Of a stretch of 57,243 bases of DNA, positions 8,764 to 17,647 are shown piece after piece. Below the pieces are notes generated by a model that saw nothing but the letters and a program-made list of their open reading frames with translations, was not told where the DNA came from and made no database searches. Position 1 is the stretch's first letter, and each line of letters opens with the position of its first letter. The stretch covers positions 2,583 through 59,825 of the forward strand of contig PXRX01000002.1 of NCBI GenBank assembly GCA_003023195.1. The letters run 5' to 3'. Source of the DNA: Halobacteriales archaeon QS_8_69_26 (GTDB lineage Archaea > Halobacteriota > Halobacteria > Halobacteriales > SW-7-71-33). A program made the position numbers and the translations under genes.

Positions 8764-8783
8764 TTACTGTACGATTACTGTAG
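8764..8783. promoter_or_regulatory. Diverged copy of the 11-bp-spaced TTACNGTA element
   Basis: Two direct copies of TTACTGTA begin at 8764 and 8775, exactly 11 bp apart. They lie 79 bp before the chosen start of pus10 and 29 bp after the mocA stop. The spacing equals that of the better palindromic copies elsewhere in this window, so this is taken as a diverged member of the same family. A factor binding one half-site per helical turn is an inference. Confidence 0.5.
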
Positions 8784-8860
8784 GCGATCGTTCTCCGCTC
8801 TAGCGATGCTCCCGGCCGGCGATCCCAAGGCAGTTACCCGTGCCGGGCGTTCGACCGGGC

Positions 8861-10162
8861 ATGATCGACGACGCCCGTGCCCTGCTCGCGACGGGGCCGC
8901 TGTGTGACCCCTGCCTGGGTCGCCCGTTCGCGGACCGGAGCTTCGGGCTCACCAACGCCGAGCGCGGGAAGGCCTTCCGGGTCACCGCCGCGATGGACGA
9001 CGACGAGCCGTACGACCCCCCGGAGCCGGACGCGTGCTGGGTCTGCGAGGGCCAGTGCGACCGCTACGACGAGTGGGCCGACCGCGTCGTCGACGCCCTC
9101 GATGGGGTGGACTTCGCGACCTACCAGGTCGGGACCCGCGTCCCGCCCCTGGTCGAGGAGAACGACCGCCTGCTCCGCGAGGACGCGGGCATGGACCCGG
9201 AAGCGGGTGAGCTGTTCAAGTCCGCGTTCAACCGCGAGGTCGGCAAGCGCGTGGGGCGGGCGACCGGCACCGAGGTCGACTTCGAGCGCCCGGACGTCGT
9301 CGCCCTCCTCAACCTGGAGCGCGGCGACGTCGACGTCCAGGTCAACCCCGCGTTCGTCTACGGCCGCTACCGGAAGCTCGAACGGGGGATCCCCCAGACA
9401 GAGTGGCCCTGCCGGGAGTGTGGCGGGTCGGGCGTTCAACTCGGCGACGACGGCGAGGAGGACTGCGACCACTGCGGCGGGTCGGGCTACCTCTACGAGG
9501 ACAGCGTGGAGGAACTCGTCGCGCCCCACGTCCGGGACGCCATGGACGGAACGGAGGCGGTCTTCCACGGCGCCGGCCGGGAGGACGTCGACGCCCGCAC
9601 CCTCGGGAACGGGCGTCCCTTCGTCGTCGAGGTGAAGGAGCCACGCACACGCCGCCCGGACCTCGACGAACTGGCGGCGGCCATCGACGACGCCGCGGCC
9701 GACCGCGTCGAGGTCGAGGGCCTACGCCTCGCGACACACGGGATGGTCGAACGGGTCAAGGAACACCCGGCGAGCAAGACCTACCGGGCCCAGGTCGAGT
9801 TCGCCCGACCAGTGGATCCCGCCGACCTCGCCGAAGCCGTCCCGACCCTCGACGGCGCGACGATTGAGCAGTACACCCCCGAACGGGTGGACCACCGGCG
9901 GGCGAGCAGGACCCGGACCCGCGAGGTGTACGCCATCGACGCCGCCCCGGGGGACGACGGCCGGACCGCCACGGTCGAGGTCCACGGCGAGGGCGGCCTC
10001 TACATCAAGGAGCTGATCCACGGCGACGAGGGCCGGACCGACCCGAGTCTGGCCGGACTGCTCGGCGTCGACGCCGAGGTCACCGCCCTCGACGTGACCG
10101 GCGTGGAGGGCGAGGACGAACCGTTCGAGGACCCCGACTACTTCGTCGAGGACGAGGAGTGA
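8861..10162 (+). CDS. pus10: tRNA pseudouridine synthase Pus10
   Basis: This is a 433-residue archaeal Pus10, which makes pseudouridine 54 and 55 in the T-loop of tRNA. The start MIDDARALLATG at 8861 is chosen because family similarity begins there. The N-terminal accessory domain has zinc ligands CDPC and CWVCEGQC. The catalytic-loop stretch GREDVDARTLGNGRPFV lies near residues 238-254 with the expected Asp. The C-terminus contains RTDPSLAGLLG. An added pair CRECGGSG...CDHCGGSG, a DnaJ-like zinc knuckle, sits between the accessory and catalytic domains. It follows mocA without an obvious functional link and may have its own promoter near the element at 8764. Confidence 0.93.
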   Translation: MIDDARALLATGPLCDPCLGRPFADRSFGLTNAERGKAFRVTAAMDDDEPYDPPEPDACWVCEGQCDRYDEWADRVVDALDGVDFATYQVGTRVPPLVEENDRLLREDAGMDPEAGELFKSAFNREVGKRVGRATGTEVDFERPDVVALLNLERGDVDVQVNPAFVYGRYRKLERGIPQTEWPCRECGGSGVQLGDDGEEDCDHCGGSGYLYEDSVEELVAPHVRDAMDGTEAVFHGAGREDVDARTLGNGRPFVVEVKEPRTRRPDLDELAAAIDDAAADRVEVEGLRLATHGMVERVKEHPASKTYRAQVEFARPVDPADLAEAVPTLDGATIEQYTPERVDHRRASRTRTREVYAIDAAPGDDGRTATVEVHGEGGLYIKELIHGDEGRTDPSLAGLLGVDAEVTALDVTGVEGEDEPFEDPDYFVEDEE

Positions 10163-10201
10163 GCCGGGACGGACCACGGCCCAGTCCCCGGGACCGGACT
10201 C

Positions 10202-10546
10202 TCAGTGCTCGCGGCCGGACCGGTCGTCGCCGGACTCACCGGTCCCCGTTCCGTCGCCGGACCCCTCGTCCCTGGCTCCGGGGTTCCCGGGCTGTGGTCG
10301 GTTCGCCGCCTCCATCCCCTCCTTCCGTTCCTCGTACTCCCTGCGGGAGATACCCCAGCCACCACCGGTGACCTGCCAGTAGCCCCAGGTCAGCGCCGTC
10401 ACGGCGAACACGACGGTGACTGCGGCGACCATGTCACCGTTCCAGGGTCCGGACGGACCGATCGCCTGGACGCCGAGGAAGATGGCGATGGCGACGGCGA
10501 ACTGCGCGACCGTCAGCAGGAACGGTCCGACGATCCCCCGTGACAT
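10202..10546 (-). CDS. Small membrane protein, two predicted TM segments
   Basis: This is a 114-residue protein with hydrophobic segments at about 7-30 (GPFLLTVAQFAVAIAIFLG) and 40-58 (VAAVTVVFAVTALTWGYWQV), followed by a soluble, charged tail rich in Glu, Gly and Asp. It looks like one of the many small membrane proteins with cytosolic tails in haloarchaea; I do not recognise a named family. It is convergent with pus10 (39 bp between stops). An array of 37-bp repeats begins 47 bp upstream of its start. Confidence 0.62.
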   Translation of the reverse strand: MSRGIVGPFLLTVAQFAVAIAIFLGVQAIGPSGPWNGDMVAAVTVVFAVTALTWGYWQVTGGGWGISRREYEERKEGMEAANRPQPGNPGARDEGSGDGTGTGESGDDRSGREH

Positions 10547-10593
10547 ACCCCCCTCTGGGGCGTCGGTCCCTATAACCCCACCGCGATGGAGCG

Positions 10594-10741
10594 GTCGGCG
10601 GTCTCCGGGAAGGACGACCGGTCACACGGAGTCGGCGGTCTCCGGGAAGGACGACCGGTCACACGGGGTCGGCGGTCTCCGGGAAGGACGACCGGTCACC
10701 CGGGGTCGGCGGTCTCCGGAAGGGACGACCGGTCACCCGGA
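10594..10741. repeat. Four tandem 37-bp repeats
   Basis: Four head-to-tail units of exactly 37 bp start at 10594, 10631, 10668 and 10705. They share the core GTCTCCGGGAAGGACGACCG followed by GTCAC(A/C)CGG. The units are nearly identical; the last has one shifted G. There are no spacers, so this is a tandem array and not a CRISPR. It lies between the start of a small membrane protein gene and the 3' end of rfcL, so it could sit in an rfcL 3' region or in the promoter of the membrane gene. Confidence 0.9.
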
Positions 10742-10802
10742 GGCAGCGGTGATCGAGAGACTCGGTCGGTCACGCCGATCCGGCCGTGCCCGGGGTGGTC
10801 GG

Positions 10803-12449
10803 TTACATGAAGTCGCCCAGCCCGGATTGCTGGTCGTCGGGTTCCTCCTCGGTCCCGTCGTCGCTCTCCGTGGCTTCCTCGTCGCCGCCGGCGGATCCCT
10901 CGTCGGTCCCCTGTGATCCGTCCCTGTCGGCCCCGGCAGTCTCGCCGGCGGCACCCGTTGCGTCCGGGTCCGTCCCGACGACGGGGTCGCCGTCCGTGCC
11001 GTCGTCGGCCGAACCGGTGCTCCCGCCCGGGTCCTCCCCCGTGCCCAGGGAGCCGAGGTCGGTCTGTCCGTCCTCGGTGGGGCCATCGGCGGCGGTGTCC
11101 CCCTCGTCGGTTCCCGCATCGTCGGCCTCCTCCTGGTCGTCCCCCTCCTCGCCCGGATCGAACGCTCCCTGCGTCGCCTCCGCGGCGGACTCCTCGCGGC
11201 GGCGCCGGGCCTCCTCGACGATCCCTTCGACCTTGTTGGTGGACTCCCCGCTGCCGGTGACGTAGCTGACCTCCTTCTCGTCCATGTCGTAGCGGGCGGC
11301 CATCCGCACGGTCAACTCGCGGGGCTTGCAGTGGTGGGTCATCTCCTTGAGGAACGGAAGGATTTCGCGGCGCGCGCCGGCGACGCTGGTGCCGGCCACG
11401 GCGGCGACCTTCCGGGCCACCTCGTCGCGGGTTCCGCCACCGGAGTACCACTTCGGTGGGGCGTACCGGCTCCACCCGCCCTTGGGTTCGCTCCGTGCGG
11501 CCGCGACGCCGGCGGTCATGTTGTCCCCGGCGTACCGCCAGTAGGAGTAGTTCTGGGTGGCGTAGACCCGCCCGAGCCACCGGTCGGCGGCCGCCAGGCG
11601 GTCGTAGGCCTCCGCCAGTTCCCCGCCGGCGTACTCCTTGGGCAGGTTCCGGTCGATCCACCGGATCAGGTCCGGCGGCGACTCGTCCACCTCGTAGGAC
11701 CACTGCTGGGCGTCCCGTGCCGAGGCGTCCTGCAGGAGCGACTCCAGGAAGTCGAAGATGCCCCGCTCGCGGTCGCGCTCCCCCGTCTCGACGTCCTCGA
11801 CGGTCAGGCGCCGGTCGCCCTCGGCCGCCGCCTGGAGGTCGTTGACCGCCGAGCGCAGGTCGCCGCTGGTTCGCTCGGCGATCAGTTCCAGGGCCTCCTC
11901 GTCGAACTCGATACCTTCCTCCCGGCAGATGTTCCGCAGGGCGGGGACGATGGAGCGGGCGGAGACGTCCCGGAACTCGATGTCCTGGCAGGCGTTCCGG
12001 AGTCCCCGGGACATGTCGTAGTAGTCGTTGGCGATGAGGACGATGGGCTGGTTGGCCTCCTTGACCACCTCGGTCATGGCGGCGGCCCCGCCCCGGTCGG
12101 CGTGGCGGTGGAGGCTGTCGGCCTCGTCGAGGATCACTAGCCGGCGGTGCCCTCCCTCGGTACCGAAGTTCTCCAGCGTTCCGGACTTGGAGGCCTCGCC
12201 GGCCACCCGCTCGATGACGTCACGGCCGCGCTCGTCGCTGGCGTTCATCTCCGTGACCGGCCACCCCATGTCCGCGGCCAGCGCGTGTGCGGCGGAGGTC
12301 TTTCCGATGCCCGGCGACCCGTGCAGGACCACCGCCTCCCGGTGGTCGTCCCAGGTCTCGGCCCACTCGCGTAGCTTCTCGCAGGCCTTGTCGTTGCCCC
12401 GCACCTCCGTGAGCGTTTTCGGGCGGTACTTCTCCGTCCAGTCGGCCAT
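10803..12449 (-). CDS. rfcL: Replication factor C large subunit
   Basis: This is a 548-residue clamp-loader large subunit, which with RfcS loads PCNA at primer ends. The start MADWTEKYRPKTL at 12449 matches the family; the longer frame upstream adds unrelated residues. Walker A is GSPGIGKTS at 44-52 and Walker B LVILDEADS at 104-112. After the AAA+ and helical domains comes a ~120-residue tail very rich in Asp, Glu, Gly and Thr, ending QQSGLGDFM. That ending resembles a PCNA-interacting (PIP) box with QxxLxxFM. The acidic tail is a usual haloarchaeal insertion. It is transcribed alone, divergent from the coiled-coil gene. Confidence 0.95.
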   Translation of the reverse strand: MADWTEKYRPKTLTEVRGNDKACEKLREWAETWDDHREAVVLHGSPGIGKTSAAHALAADMGWPVTEMNASDERGRDVIERVAGEASKSGTLENFGTEGGHRRLVILDEADSLHRHADRGGAAAMTEVVKEANQPIVLIANDYYDMSRGLRNACQDIEFRDVSARSIVPALRNICREEGIEFDEEALELIAERTSGDLRSAVNDLQAAAEGDRRLTVEDVETGERDRERGIFDFLESLLQDASARDAQQWSYEVDESPPDLIRWIDRNLPKEYAGGELAEAYDRLAAADRWLGRVYATQNYSYWRYAGDNMTAGVAAARSEPKGGWSRYAPPKWYSGGGTRDEVARKVAAVAGTSVAGARREILPFLKEMTHHCKPRELTVRMAARYDMDEKEVSYVTGSGESTNKVEGIVEEARRRREESAAEATQGAFDPGEEGDDQEEADDAGTDEGDTAADGPTEDGQTDLGSLGTGEDPGGSTGSADDGTDGDPVVGTDPDATGAAGETAGADRDGSQGTDEGSAGGDEEATESDDGTEEEPDDQQSGLGDFM

Positions 12450-12752
12450 CACCGGCCCTTGGCGGGTCCGCCGCTTAGTGGTTCCGGAGCGCCCTCCGGT
12501 CAAGGTCGGGACGACGTCCCCGAGGGGTACTGCCTACCGGGCGCGGATCGAGTTGCCACCCCCCTCCGACGGCGTCCGCTGCGAGGACCGATCCGGCCGT
12601 CGGCCGGGCCGCGGTGGGACGGGCTGGATATCCCCCTCGGAAGGATTCAGAGGCGTGAACGGGGGCGATCCGGCGCTCCGAGGGCGTCTGACGATCCGGT
12701 TAGCTGTGGGCAATAACTATCACGGAGCCGCGAGACACCCCTGTGTGGGACC
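12450..12752. other. Divergent intergenic region, no gene seen
   Basis: This gap of about 300 bp lies between the divergent rfcL and coiled-coil genes. It is GC-rich until about 12700, where ATAACTATCACGG gives a weak TATA-like stretch before the ATG at 12753. No conserved reading frame, RNA gene or strong hairpin was seen. Confidence 0.5.
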
Positions 12753-13430
12753 ATGAGTAACGACAACGAACCGGAGGGCGAGGCCGACGAGCCGAGTTCC
12801 TGGGAACCCGTCGACGAGGACGACGGCGAACTGGAGGAACGGGCCCGTCGCCTGGAGGAGAAACAGGAGCGCCTCGAACAGAAGGAGCGCGAACTCAACA
12901 AGCGAGAGCGCGAACTGGAGAAGCGCGAACAGGAGATCCTCGAACGCCGCGAGGAGAACGTCGACACTCGCGAGGAACTCGAACAGCGCGAGGAGCGCAT
13001 CGAGGAGAAGGAAGCGGCCCTGGACGACCGGGAGGAGGCCCTGGAGGAGCGCGAGCGGGACCTCTCCCGGCGAGCCGAGGAGATAGAGACCAAGGAGGAA
13101 GCCCTCTCGGAACACGTCGGCGGCCAGCTCAACGACTTCGGGACCACGCTCGTCGACGAGATAGAGGACAGCGTCGAGACGGCGGTCAAGGAGCACTCCG
13201 GGAGCGGTGGCGGCCGCCTCGGGACGATCGGCGGCCTCCTGCTGGGGCTCGTCGGCCTGGTCCTGGTCATCGTCGGCGTCGGGAACGGCCTGGTGACCTA
13301 CTTCGTGGCCACCTACGACGTGTCCACGACGACGCTGCTCGCCGGCGACGCGGCCAACTACGGCGCCAGCGCCGTGATGATCTTCAGCGGCCTCGCGGCC
13401 AACCTCGCCGCGGCGGCGGGCAGGGCCTGA
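12753..13430 (+). CDS. Coiled-coil protein with C-terminal membrane anchor
   Basis: This is a 225-residue protein. Residues about 27-135 are an almost uninterrupted Glu/Arg/Lys-rich coiled coil (ERARRLEEKQERLEQKEREL and similar repeats of 7 residues). A Gly/Ser hinge follows, then one strong TM segment near 153-185 (GGLLLGLVGLVLVIVGVGNG) and a second hydrophobic stretch at the C-terminus (ASAVMIFSGLAANLAAAAG). The layout suggests a membrane-tethered rod on the cytoplasmic side. Related haloarchaeal proteins are mostly uncharacterised. It stands alone, with an rfcL-divergent promoter region upstream. Confidence 0.75.
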   Translation: MSNDNEPEGEADEPSSWEPVDEDDGELEERARRLEEKQERLEQKERELNKRERELEKREQEILERREENVDTREELEQREERIEEKEAALDDREEALEERERDLSRRAEEIETKEEALSEHVGGQLNDFGTTLVDEIEDSVETAVKEHSGSGGGRLGTIGGLLLGLVGLVLVIVGVGNGLVTYFVATYDVSTTTLLAGDAANYGASAVMIFSGLAANLAAAAGRA

Positions 13431-13603
13431 AGGCCCCGCACGGCCCCCGACGCGACCGGTTCGAGACTCCTTCTCCGGTTTCGAGCGTTCGACAGTCCGC
13501 GACCGGCGACGGGGGGGAGGGCTCGCCCCCCAACTGGCCGCTACCGATCCCGCGGTTTCGATTCGTCGACCGCTCCGATCCACTGCAGTCGCTGGCGTCG
13601 CCG

Positions 13604-14134
13604 TCAGAGGTCCCGGGCGACCATCTCGCCCCAGTGGTCGAACCCGTGACGGTCGTAGAAGGCACGGGCGCGGTCGTTCTCCCGGTCGACGTCCAGGACC
13701 GTCCTCTCGAGCGGCGGATCCTGGTCCCGGGCGACCGAGAGCGCCCGCTCCATCAGGTCGTCGCCGACGCCCGTCCCCCTGTACTCCGCGGCGACGAATA
13801 TCTCGTTGAGCACCGCCGCGTCCCAGACCATGCCCAGGCGCTCGGGGAGGACGAACGAGTATCCCGCCAGATCCACGCCGGAGCCCTCCCGTCCCGGATC
13901 CTCGTCCCCCGCAGTAGCGTCGTCATCCGGAACGGCGACGGTGACACACCGGGGGTCGTCCTCGACGCACCGATCGACCCACGAGAGGTACCGCTCCCGG
14001 TACTCGTCGGTCAGTTTCCCCTCGTAGGCGCGTCGCTTCTCCTCGTCTGCGCCCCCGAGTTCGAGTTCGAACGACCGCTTGCACCGCCACAGCCCCTCGC
14101 GATCCCGGTCCGGGTCGTAGGGACGAACCTCCAT
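13604..14134 (-). CDS. GNAT-family N-acetyltransferase
   Basis: This is a 176-residue GNAT protein. The acetyl-CoA binding motif A is seen as IFVAAEYRGTGVGDDLMERA, with the Q/RxxGxG/A variant RGTGVG near residues 118-123. The C-terminus NDRARAFYDRHGF is the typical motif B. The N-terminus carries a basic/acidic helix (WRCKRSFELELGGADEEKRR). An insert of Asp/Gly/Glu (DDDATAGDEDPGREGSG) interrupts the early strands. The acyl acceptor cannot be told. It ends 72 bp before the YdjM-like gene on the same strand, so the two may share a transcript. Confidence 0.82.
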   Translation of the reverse strand: MEVRPYDPDRDREGLWRCKRSFELELGGADEEKRRAYEGKLTDEYRERYLSWVDRCVEDDPRCVTVAVPDDDATAGDEDPGREGSGVDLAGYSFVLPERLGMVWDAAVLNEIFVAAEYRGTGVGDDLMERALSVARDQDPPLERTVLDVDRENDRARAFYDRHGFDHWGEMVARDL

Positions 14135-14205
14135 GTGCTCCCAACGTGGGGACTGCCCTACTGGCTGTCGGTCCGACCGGCCGCCGATCCGACTGGCCGC
14201 CGGTC

Positions 14206-15072
14206 CTACTGACTGTCGCTTCCCTCGGACGGTACTTCCACCCAGGGATCGTCCTCACCGGCCTCGCCGTCGGCGTCCACGTCCTCCTCGCCGGGGGCTG
14301 TCTGCCCACCCTCGGTTCGGTCCGTCGTCGGATCCGCGTCGGGGGTCGGGCTGGTGGGGGGAGAACCGCTCGCGCCGGTTCCCGATCCCCCGTTCTCCTC
14401 GACGGCCGGGGTCGGGCCGGGGGTGGCGGCGTCGGCCGCCCGGGAGAGTCGCTCCTCGACGACGCGTGCGCCGGCAGTGAGCGTCCCGACGACCACCACC
14501 AGCAGTTCGAAGCCGGACTCGACCACGAGGAACACCCGCTCGGTGTTCGTGTCGGCTCCCGACTGCTGTGGGTCCGGGTCGGCGCCGGTCCGGTACTGGA
14601 CCTCCTCCGAGGAGCCGACGCTCGGCTCCGACGGTTCCTCGACGAACGTCTGGAGGATCCCGCGCTGGTCGGAGAGGCGGATCCGCCCGTCGAAGACGTA
14701 GAACTGGTCGTGGACGGGGTAGAACAGGTTGGCGCCGTTGTTCACCAGGTCCGGCCCGATGGCCGCGAACACGACCGCCGCGACGGTGGTCCAGGCGACC
14801 CGCGGAGCGGTCCGCCCGAACCGGGCGGCCAGCGAGGACTCCTCCCGGAGGACGGTGTCGTAGAGCAACAGGGCCGCCGCCGCTCCCGGCAGCAAGAGGT
14901 TGTGGAAGGCGGCCCTGTGGGCACCGAGTACGTAGTAGCCCAGGAAGACGTCCAGGTCGACGACCACCACCGCCGCGAGGACGACGGCCAGCGCCCGGGT
15001 GCTGAAGGCCCGTCCCAAGAGCGCCGTCGCCAGCAGGCCTGCGATTGCAAGGTGGACCAGCGTCGATGGCAT
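14206..15072 (-). CDS. YdjM-type membrane-bound metal-dependent hydrolase
   Basis: This is a 288-residue protein. The N-terminus MPSTLVHLAIAGLLATALLG, followed by VVDLDVFLGYYVLGAHRAAFHN, gives the His/Asp pattern of the YdjM/DUF457 family, membrane proteins with putative metal-dependent hydrolase activity. About five hydrophobic segments span 5-120 and 195-215, with an outward loop between. The C-terminal ~75 residues are Gly/Ser/Glu/Asp-rich. Substrate is unknown for the family. A TTACNGTAA double palindrome lies 74 bp upstream of the ATG, where an operator would be expected. Confidence 0.72.
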   Translation of the reverse strand: MPSTLVHLAIAGLLATALLGRAFSTRALAVVLAAVVVVDLDVFLGYYVLGAHRAAFHNLLLPGAAAALLLYDTVLREESSLAARFGRTAPRVAWTTVAAVVFAAIGPDLVNNGANLFYPVHDQFYVFDGRIRLSDQRGILQTFVEEPSEPSVGSSEEVQYRTGADPDPQQSGADTNTERVFLVVESGFELLVVVVGTLTAGARVVEERLSRAADAATPGPTPAVEENGGSGTGASGSPPTSPTPDADPTTDRTEGGQTAPGEEDVDADGEAGEDDPWVEVPSEGSDSQ

Positions 15073-15145
15073 GGCACCACTGTCGTCCCGACGATAATGA
15101 GTCTTCGGAGCCGTCTCGGAGGCCGCGAGCGGGAACGGGAGTCGT

Positions 15146-15165
15146 TTACGGTAAAGTTACTGTAA
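15146..15165. promoter_or_regulatory. TTACNGTAA double palindrome
   Basis: The 20-bp element TTACGGTAAAGTTACTGTAA consists of two 9-bp palindromic half-sites (TTACNGTAA), 11 bp apart start to start. It lies 74 bp upstream of the YdjM-like gene (minus strand) and 79 bp past the dipeptidase remnant. Identical architecture at 25397, 37191, 37223 and 47651 supports a protein-binding site; the binding protein is unknown. Confidence 0.75.
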
Positions 15166-15243
15166 CCGACCAGTGCCCGGACCGGTTCGATCCGACCTCT
15201 TCCGGCAGTCCGGGGACCGGACGGAGCGGCGGCGCGTCCGACC

Positions 15244-15489
15244 TCACCGCGGGGCGGCCCAGGCCTCCGAGAGCACGCGCCGCCAGTTCTCCCGGGCCAC
15301 CTTTGCCAGGTCCTCGTCGTCGAACCCGCGGTGTTCCAGTGCCGCCAGCACCGCCGGCAGGCCGGTCACGTCGCCCACCTCGTCGGGCACGGTCGCCCCG
15401 TCGAAGTCCGACCCCAGGCCGACGTGGTCGATCCCCGCCCGGTCGGCGACGTACTCGACGTGGTCCGCGACGGCCGCTATCGGACCCAT
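15244..15489 (-). pseudogene. Membrane dipeptidase (peptidase family M19), C-terminal remnant
   Basis: Only about 80 residues remain of what is normally a ~320-residue zinc dipeptidase. The fragment reads HVEYVADRAGIDHVGLGSDF, then DGATVPDEVGDVTGLPAVLA and ends ENWRRVLSEAW. This is the conserved C-terminal third of family M19, with the GSDFDG motif. No matching N-terminal sequence was found in any frame up to 15720, and the first Met (15489) lies inside the domain, so the gene has lost its 5' part. The decay is probably by deletion, since the remaining part is still in frame. Confidence 0.85.
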
Positions 15490-15721
15490 TCCGTCCGCGT
15501 ACCGCCGGGAGGGGTAAGTATCGAACGGTGGGGACCCCAGGTTGCCTCGACCCGGACGGTGACCCCGGATCCCCCGGTGACCGGGACCTCCGCCCGTCGC
15601 TCCAGCGGTCGGGGAACGTCGCTCCCGACGGTCGCGACGGGAACGATCCGGCGTCGCGTTCCGGCGGTACGCCGGGGCACCCGGGGAAATACTTACCTGG
15701 TCGTGCGAGAATCACGGTGGC

Positions 15722-16231
15722 ATGACGGGCGCAGTCGTCGCGCAGGTGGGGCCGCCCGTGGAACCGGCCGCGGTCATGGCCGCCTTCGGGGCGGTGGCCG
15801 TCCTCCTCGGTCTCGGTGCCCTGTTCCTCGGCGTCCGGACGCTCCGGGCCTCGGCCGACCTCGACGAGTTCGAACGGGTCGACGCTCGCGTCCTGGAATC
15901 GGAACTGGAGGAGAACACCCGGGGAAAGGGCACGACGTACTCGCCCTCCATCGTCTACGAGTACACGGTGGCGGGCGAGACGTACACGAACGACGACGTC
16001 TCACCCGGACTGGTCCAGGGATCGAACCTCAGGAGCAAACACGAGGCGGTCGTCGAGGACCACCCCGAGGGCGAGGTGGTCGAGGCCTACTACGACCCCG
16101 GGGATCCCTCCGTCGCCTACCTCGAGGACGGGTCGGGGAACCTGGAGGCCTACGCTCTCGTCGGCGCCGGGGGGATGGCGCTACTACTGGGGGTCGCCTT
16201 CGTGGTCCCGTTCGCTCTCTCGTCGCTCTGA
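15722..16231 (+). CDS. DUF3592-type membrane protein
   Basis: This is a 169-residue protein with an N-terminal TM segment (VMAAFGAVAVLLGLGALFLG, about 18-38), a beta-rich domain and a C-terminal TM (AYALVGAGGMALLLGVAFVV). The middle contains VYEYTVAGETYTNDDVSPG and later VVEAYYDPGDPSVAYLE. These are the hallmarks of DUF3592 (Y-x-Y-x-V-x-G-x-x-Y and YYDPxDPxxAxL). The function of the domain is unknown. A TATA-like GAAATACTTACC at about 15686-15697 sits ~28 bp before the ATG, so the message is probably leaderless. Confidence 0.8.
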   Translation: MTGAVVAQVGPPVEPAAVMAAFGAVAVLLGLGALFLGVRTLRASADLDEFERVDARVLESELEENTRGKGTTYSPSIVYEYTVAGETYTNDDVSPGLVQGSNLRSKHEAVVEDHPEGEVVEAYYDPGDPSVAYLEDGSGNLEAYALVGAGGMALLLGVAFVVPFALSSL

Positions 16232-16390
16232 TCCGACGGAGGCCGTGGGCCGGTGTGACGGGCGGGACCGTGGTCCGACAGACGATCGGGGACCGTGGTC
16301 CGGTACGACGGAGGGACCGTTCCTGGTGTGTCGGGCGAACGCGACTGGATCCCGCCTAGAAGCAACGGTGCGTCCCGGGAGCGCGGACGC

Positions 16391-17647
16391 CTAGGGCCAG
16401 TTGCCGCCCTGTTCGTAGGCGTCGACGACGCGGCCGATGGCGACGGCGTAGGCGGCGACCCGGAGTGTCGGCGCGTCGGTGGAGTCGAACGTCTCGACGA
16501 GGTCGTCGAAGGCGTCGACGATCACCCGTTCGAGTTCCTCGTTGACCCGCTCCTCGGTCCAGTAGAACCGCTGGCGGTTCTGGACCCACTCGAAGTACGA
16601 GACGGTGACGCCGCCGGCGTTCGTGAGGATGTCCGGGAAGACGTAGACCTCCTTCTCCTGGAGGACGTCGTCGGCGTCGGGCGTCAGGGGACCGTTGGCG
16701 GCCTCGCAGACGACGTCGGCCTCGACGTCCTCGGCGAGGTCGGCGTCGATGGCGTTCTCCAGGGCGGCGGGGATGAGGAGGTCGACGTCGAGGGTCAGGA
16801 GGTCGTCGTTGGACATCTCCTCCTCTGCCTCGTCGTAGCCCGAGACCGACCCGGTCTCGCGCTTGAAGTCCTTGAGAGCACGGGCGTCGAAGCCGCTCTC
16901 GCGGTAGACGGCACCGGAGGAGTCGCTTGCGGCGACGATGTTCGCCCCGAGGTCCTCCAGGAGCTTCGCGGCGTTCCAGCCGGCGTTGCCGTAGCCCTGG
17001 ACGGCGACCGTCGCATCCTCCATGTCCTTGCCCAGCCACTCGAACGCCTCGCGGGCGGTGAGCATGGTCGACCGGCCGGTGGCCTCGACGCGGCCCAGCG
17101 ACCCGCCGGAGTCGGGGGCCTTGCCCGTGATGACGCCGGGTTCGGTGGTCCGTTCGAGGGTCTCGTAGGTGTCCTTGATCCAGTTCATCTCCCGCTGGCC
17201 CGTGTTCACGTCGGGCGCGGGGATGTCCCGGTCCTCGCCGACGATCGGTCGCAGTTCCGTCGCGAACGACCGGGTGACCCGTTCGAGTTCGCTGGCCGAG
17301 TACTCCGACGGGTCGATGACGATGCCCCCCTTCCCGCCGCCGTAGGGGATGTTGACCATCGCGCACTTGTAGACCATCCACCCCGAGAGGGCCTTGACCT
17401 CGTCGCGGTTGACGCCGGGGTGGTACCGGATACCGCCCTTGTAGGGCCCGCGGTCGCCGTTGAACTGCGAGCGGTACGCCTTGAACAGTTCGATCGACCC
17501 GTCGTCCATCTCGACGGAGAGGGTGGTCTCCAGCACCCGTTCGGGGTGTTTGAGACGCTCCAGTACGTCCCGCGAGACGTCCACGTACTGGGCGGCGTCG
17601 TCTATCTGCTCCTGGAGGCTCTCGAACGGGTTGACGTCCTCGGACAT
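16391..17647 (-). CDS. gdhB: Glutamate dehydrogenase
   Basis: This is a 418-residue hexameric-type glutamate dehydrogenase that interconverts glutamate and 2-oxoglutarate with ammonia. ATG at 17647 ([14 protein letters not shown]) is chosen from family length; a longer frame adds basic residues out of character. The substrate-binding motif [13 protein letters not shown] is at 101-113 with the catalytic Lys region. [15 protein letters not shown] follows, and the Rossmann motif [10 protein letters not shown] lies near residue 213. The minus-strand stretch CCTTATTCGA at about 17675-17684 is TATA-like and ~30 bp from the ATG, which suggests a leaderless message. Haloarchaea often carry several gdh paralogs; NAD versus NADP preference cannot be told here, so the symbol is by analogy. 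Confidence 0.92.
   Translation of the reverse strand: MSEDVNPFESLQEQIDDAAQYVDVSRDVLERLKHPERVLETTLSVEMDDGSIELFKAYRSQFNGDRGPYKGGIRYHPGVNRDEVKALSGWMVYKCAMVNIPYGGGKGGIVIDPSEYSASELERVTRSFATELRPIVGEDRDIPAPDVNTGQREMNWIKDTYETLERTTEPGVITGKAPDSGGSLGRVEATGRSTMLTAREAFEWLGKDMEDATVAVQGYGNAGWNAAKLLEDLGANIVAASDSSGAVYRESGFDARALKDFKRETGSVSGYDEAEEEMSNDDLLTLDVDLLIPAALENAIDADLAEDVEADVVCEAANGPLTPDADDVLQEKEVYVFPDILTNAGGVTVSYFEWVQNRQRFYWTEERVNEELERVIVDAFDDLVETFDSTDAPTLRVAAYAVAIGRVVDAYEQGGNWP

Noticed and set aside
10594..10741. Possible CRISPR array
   Set aside because: The 37-bp units are contiguous with no spacers, and no cas genes are nearby.
13455..13480. GGTTCGAGACTCC as a tRNA T-loop
   Set aside because: No acceptor, D or anticodon stems can be drawn around it; no tRNA was found in the window.
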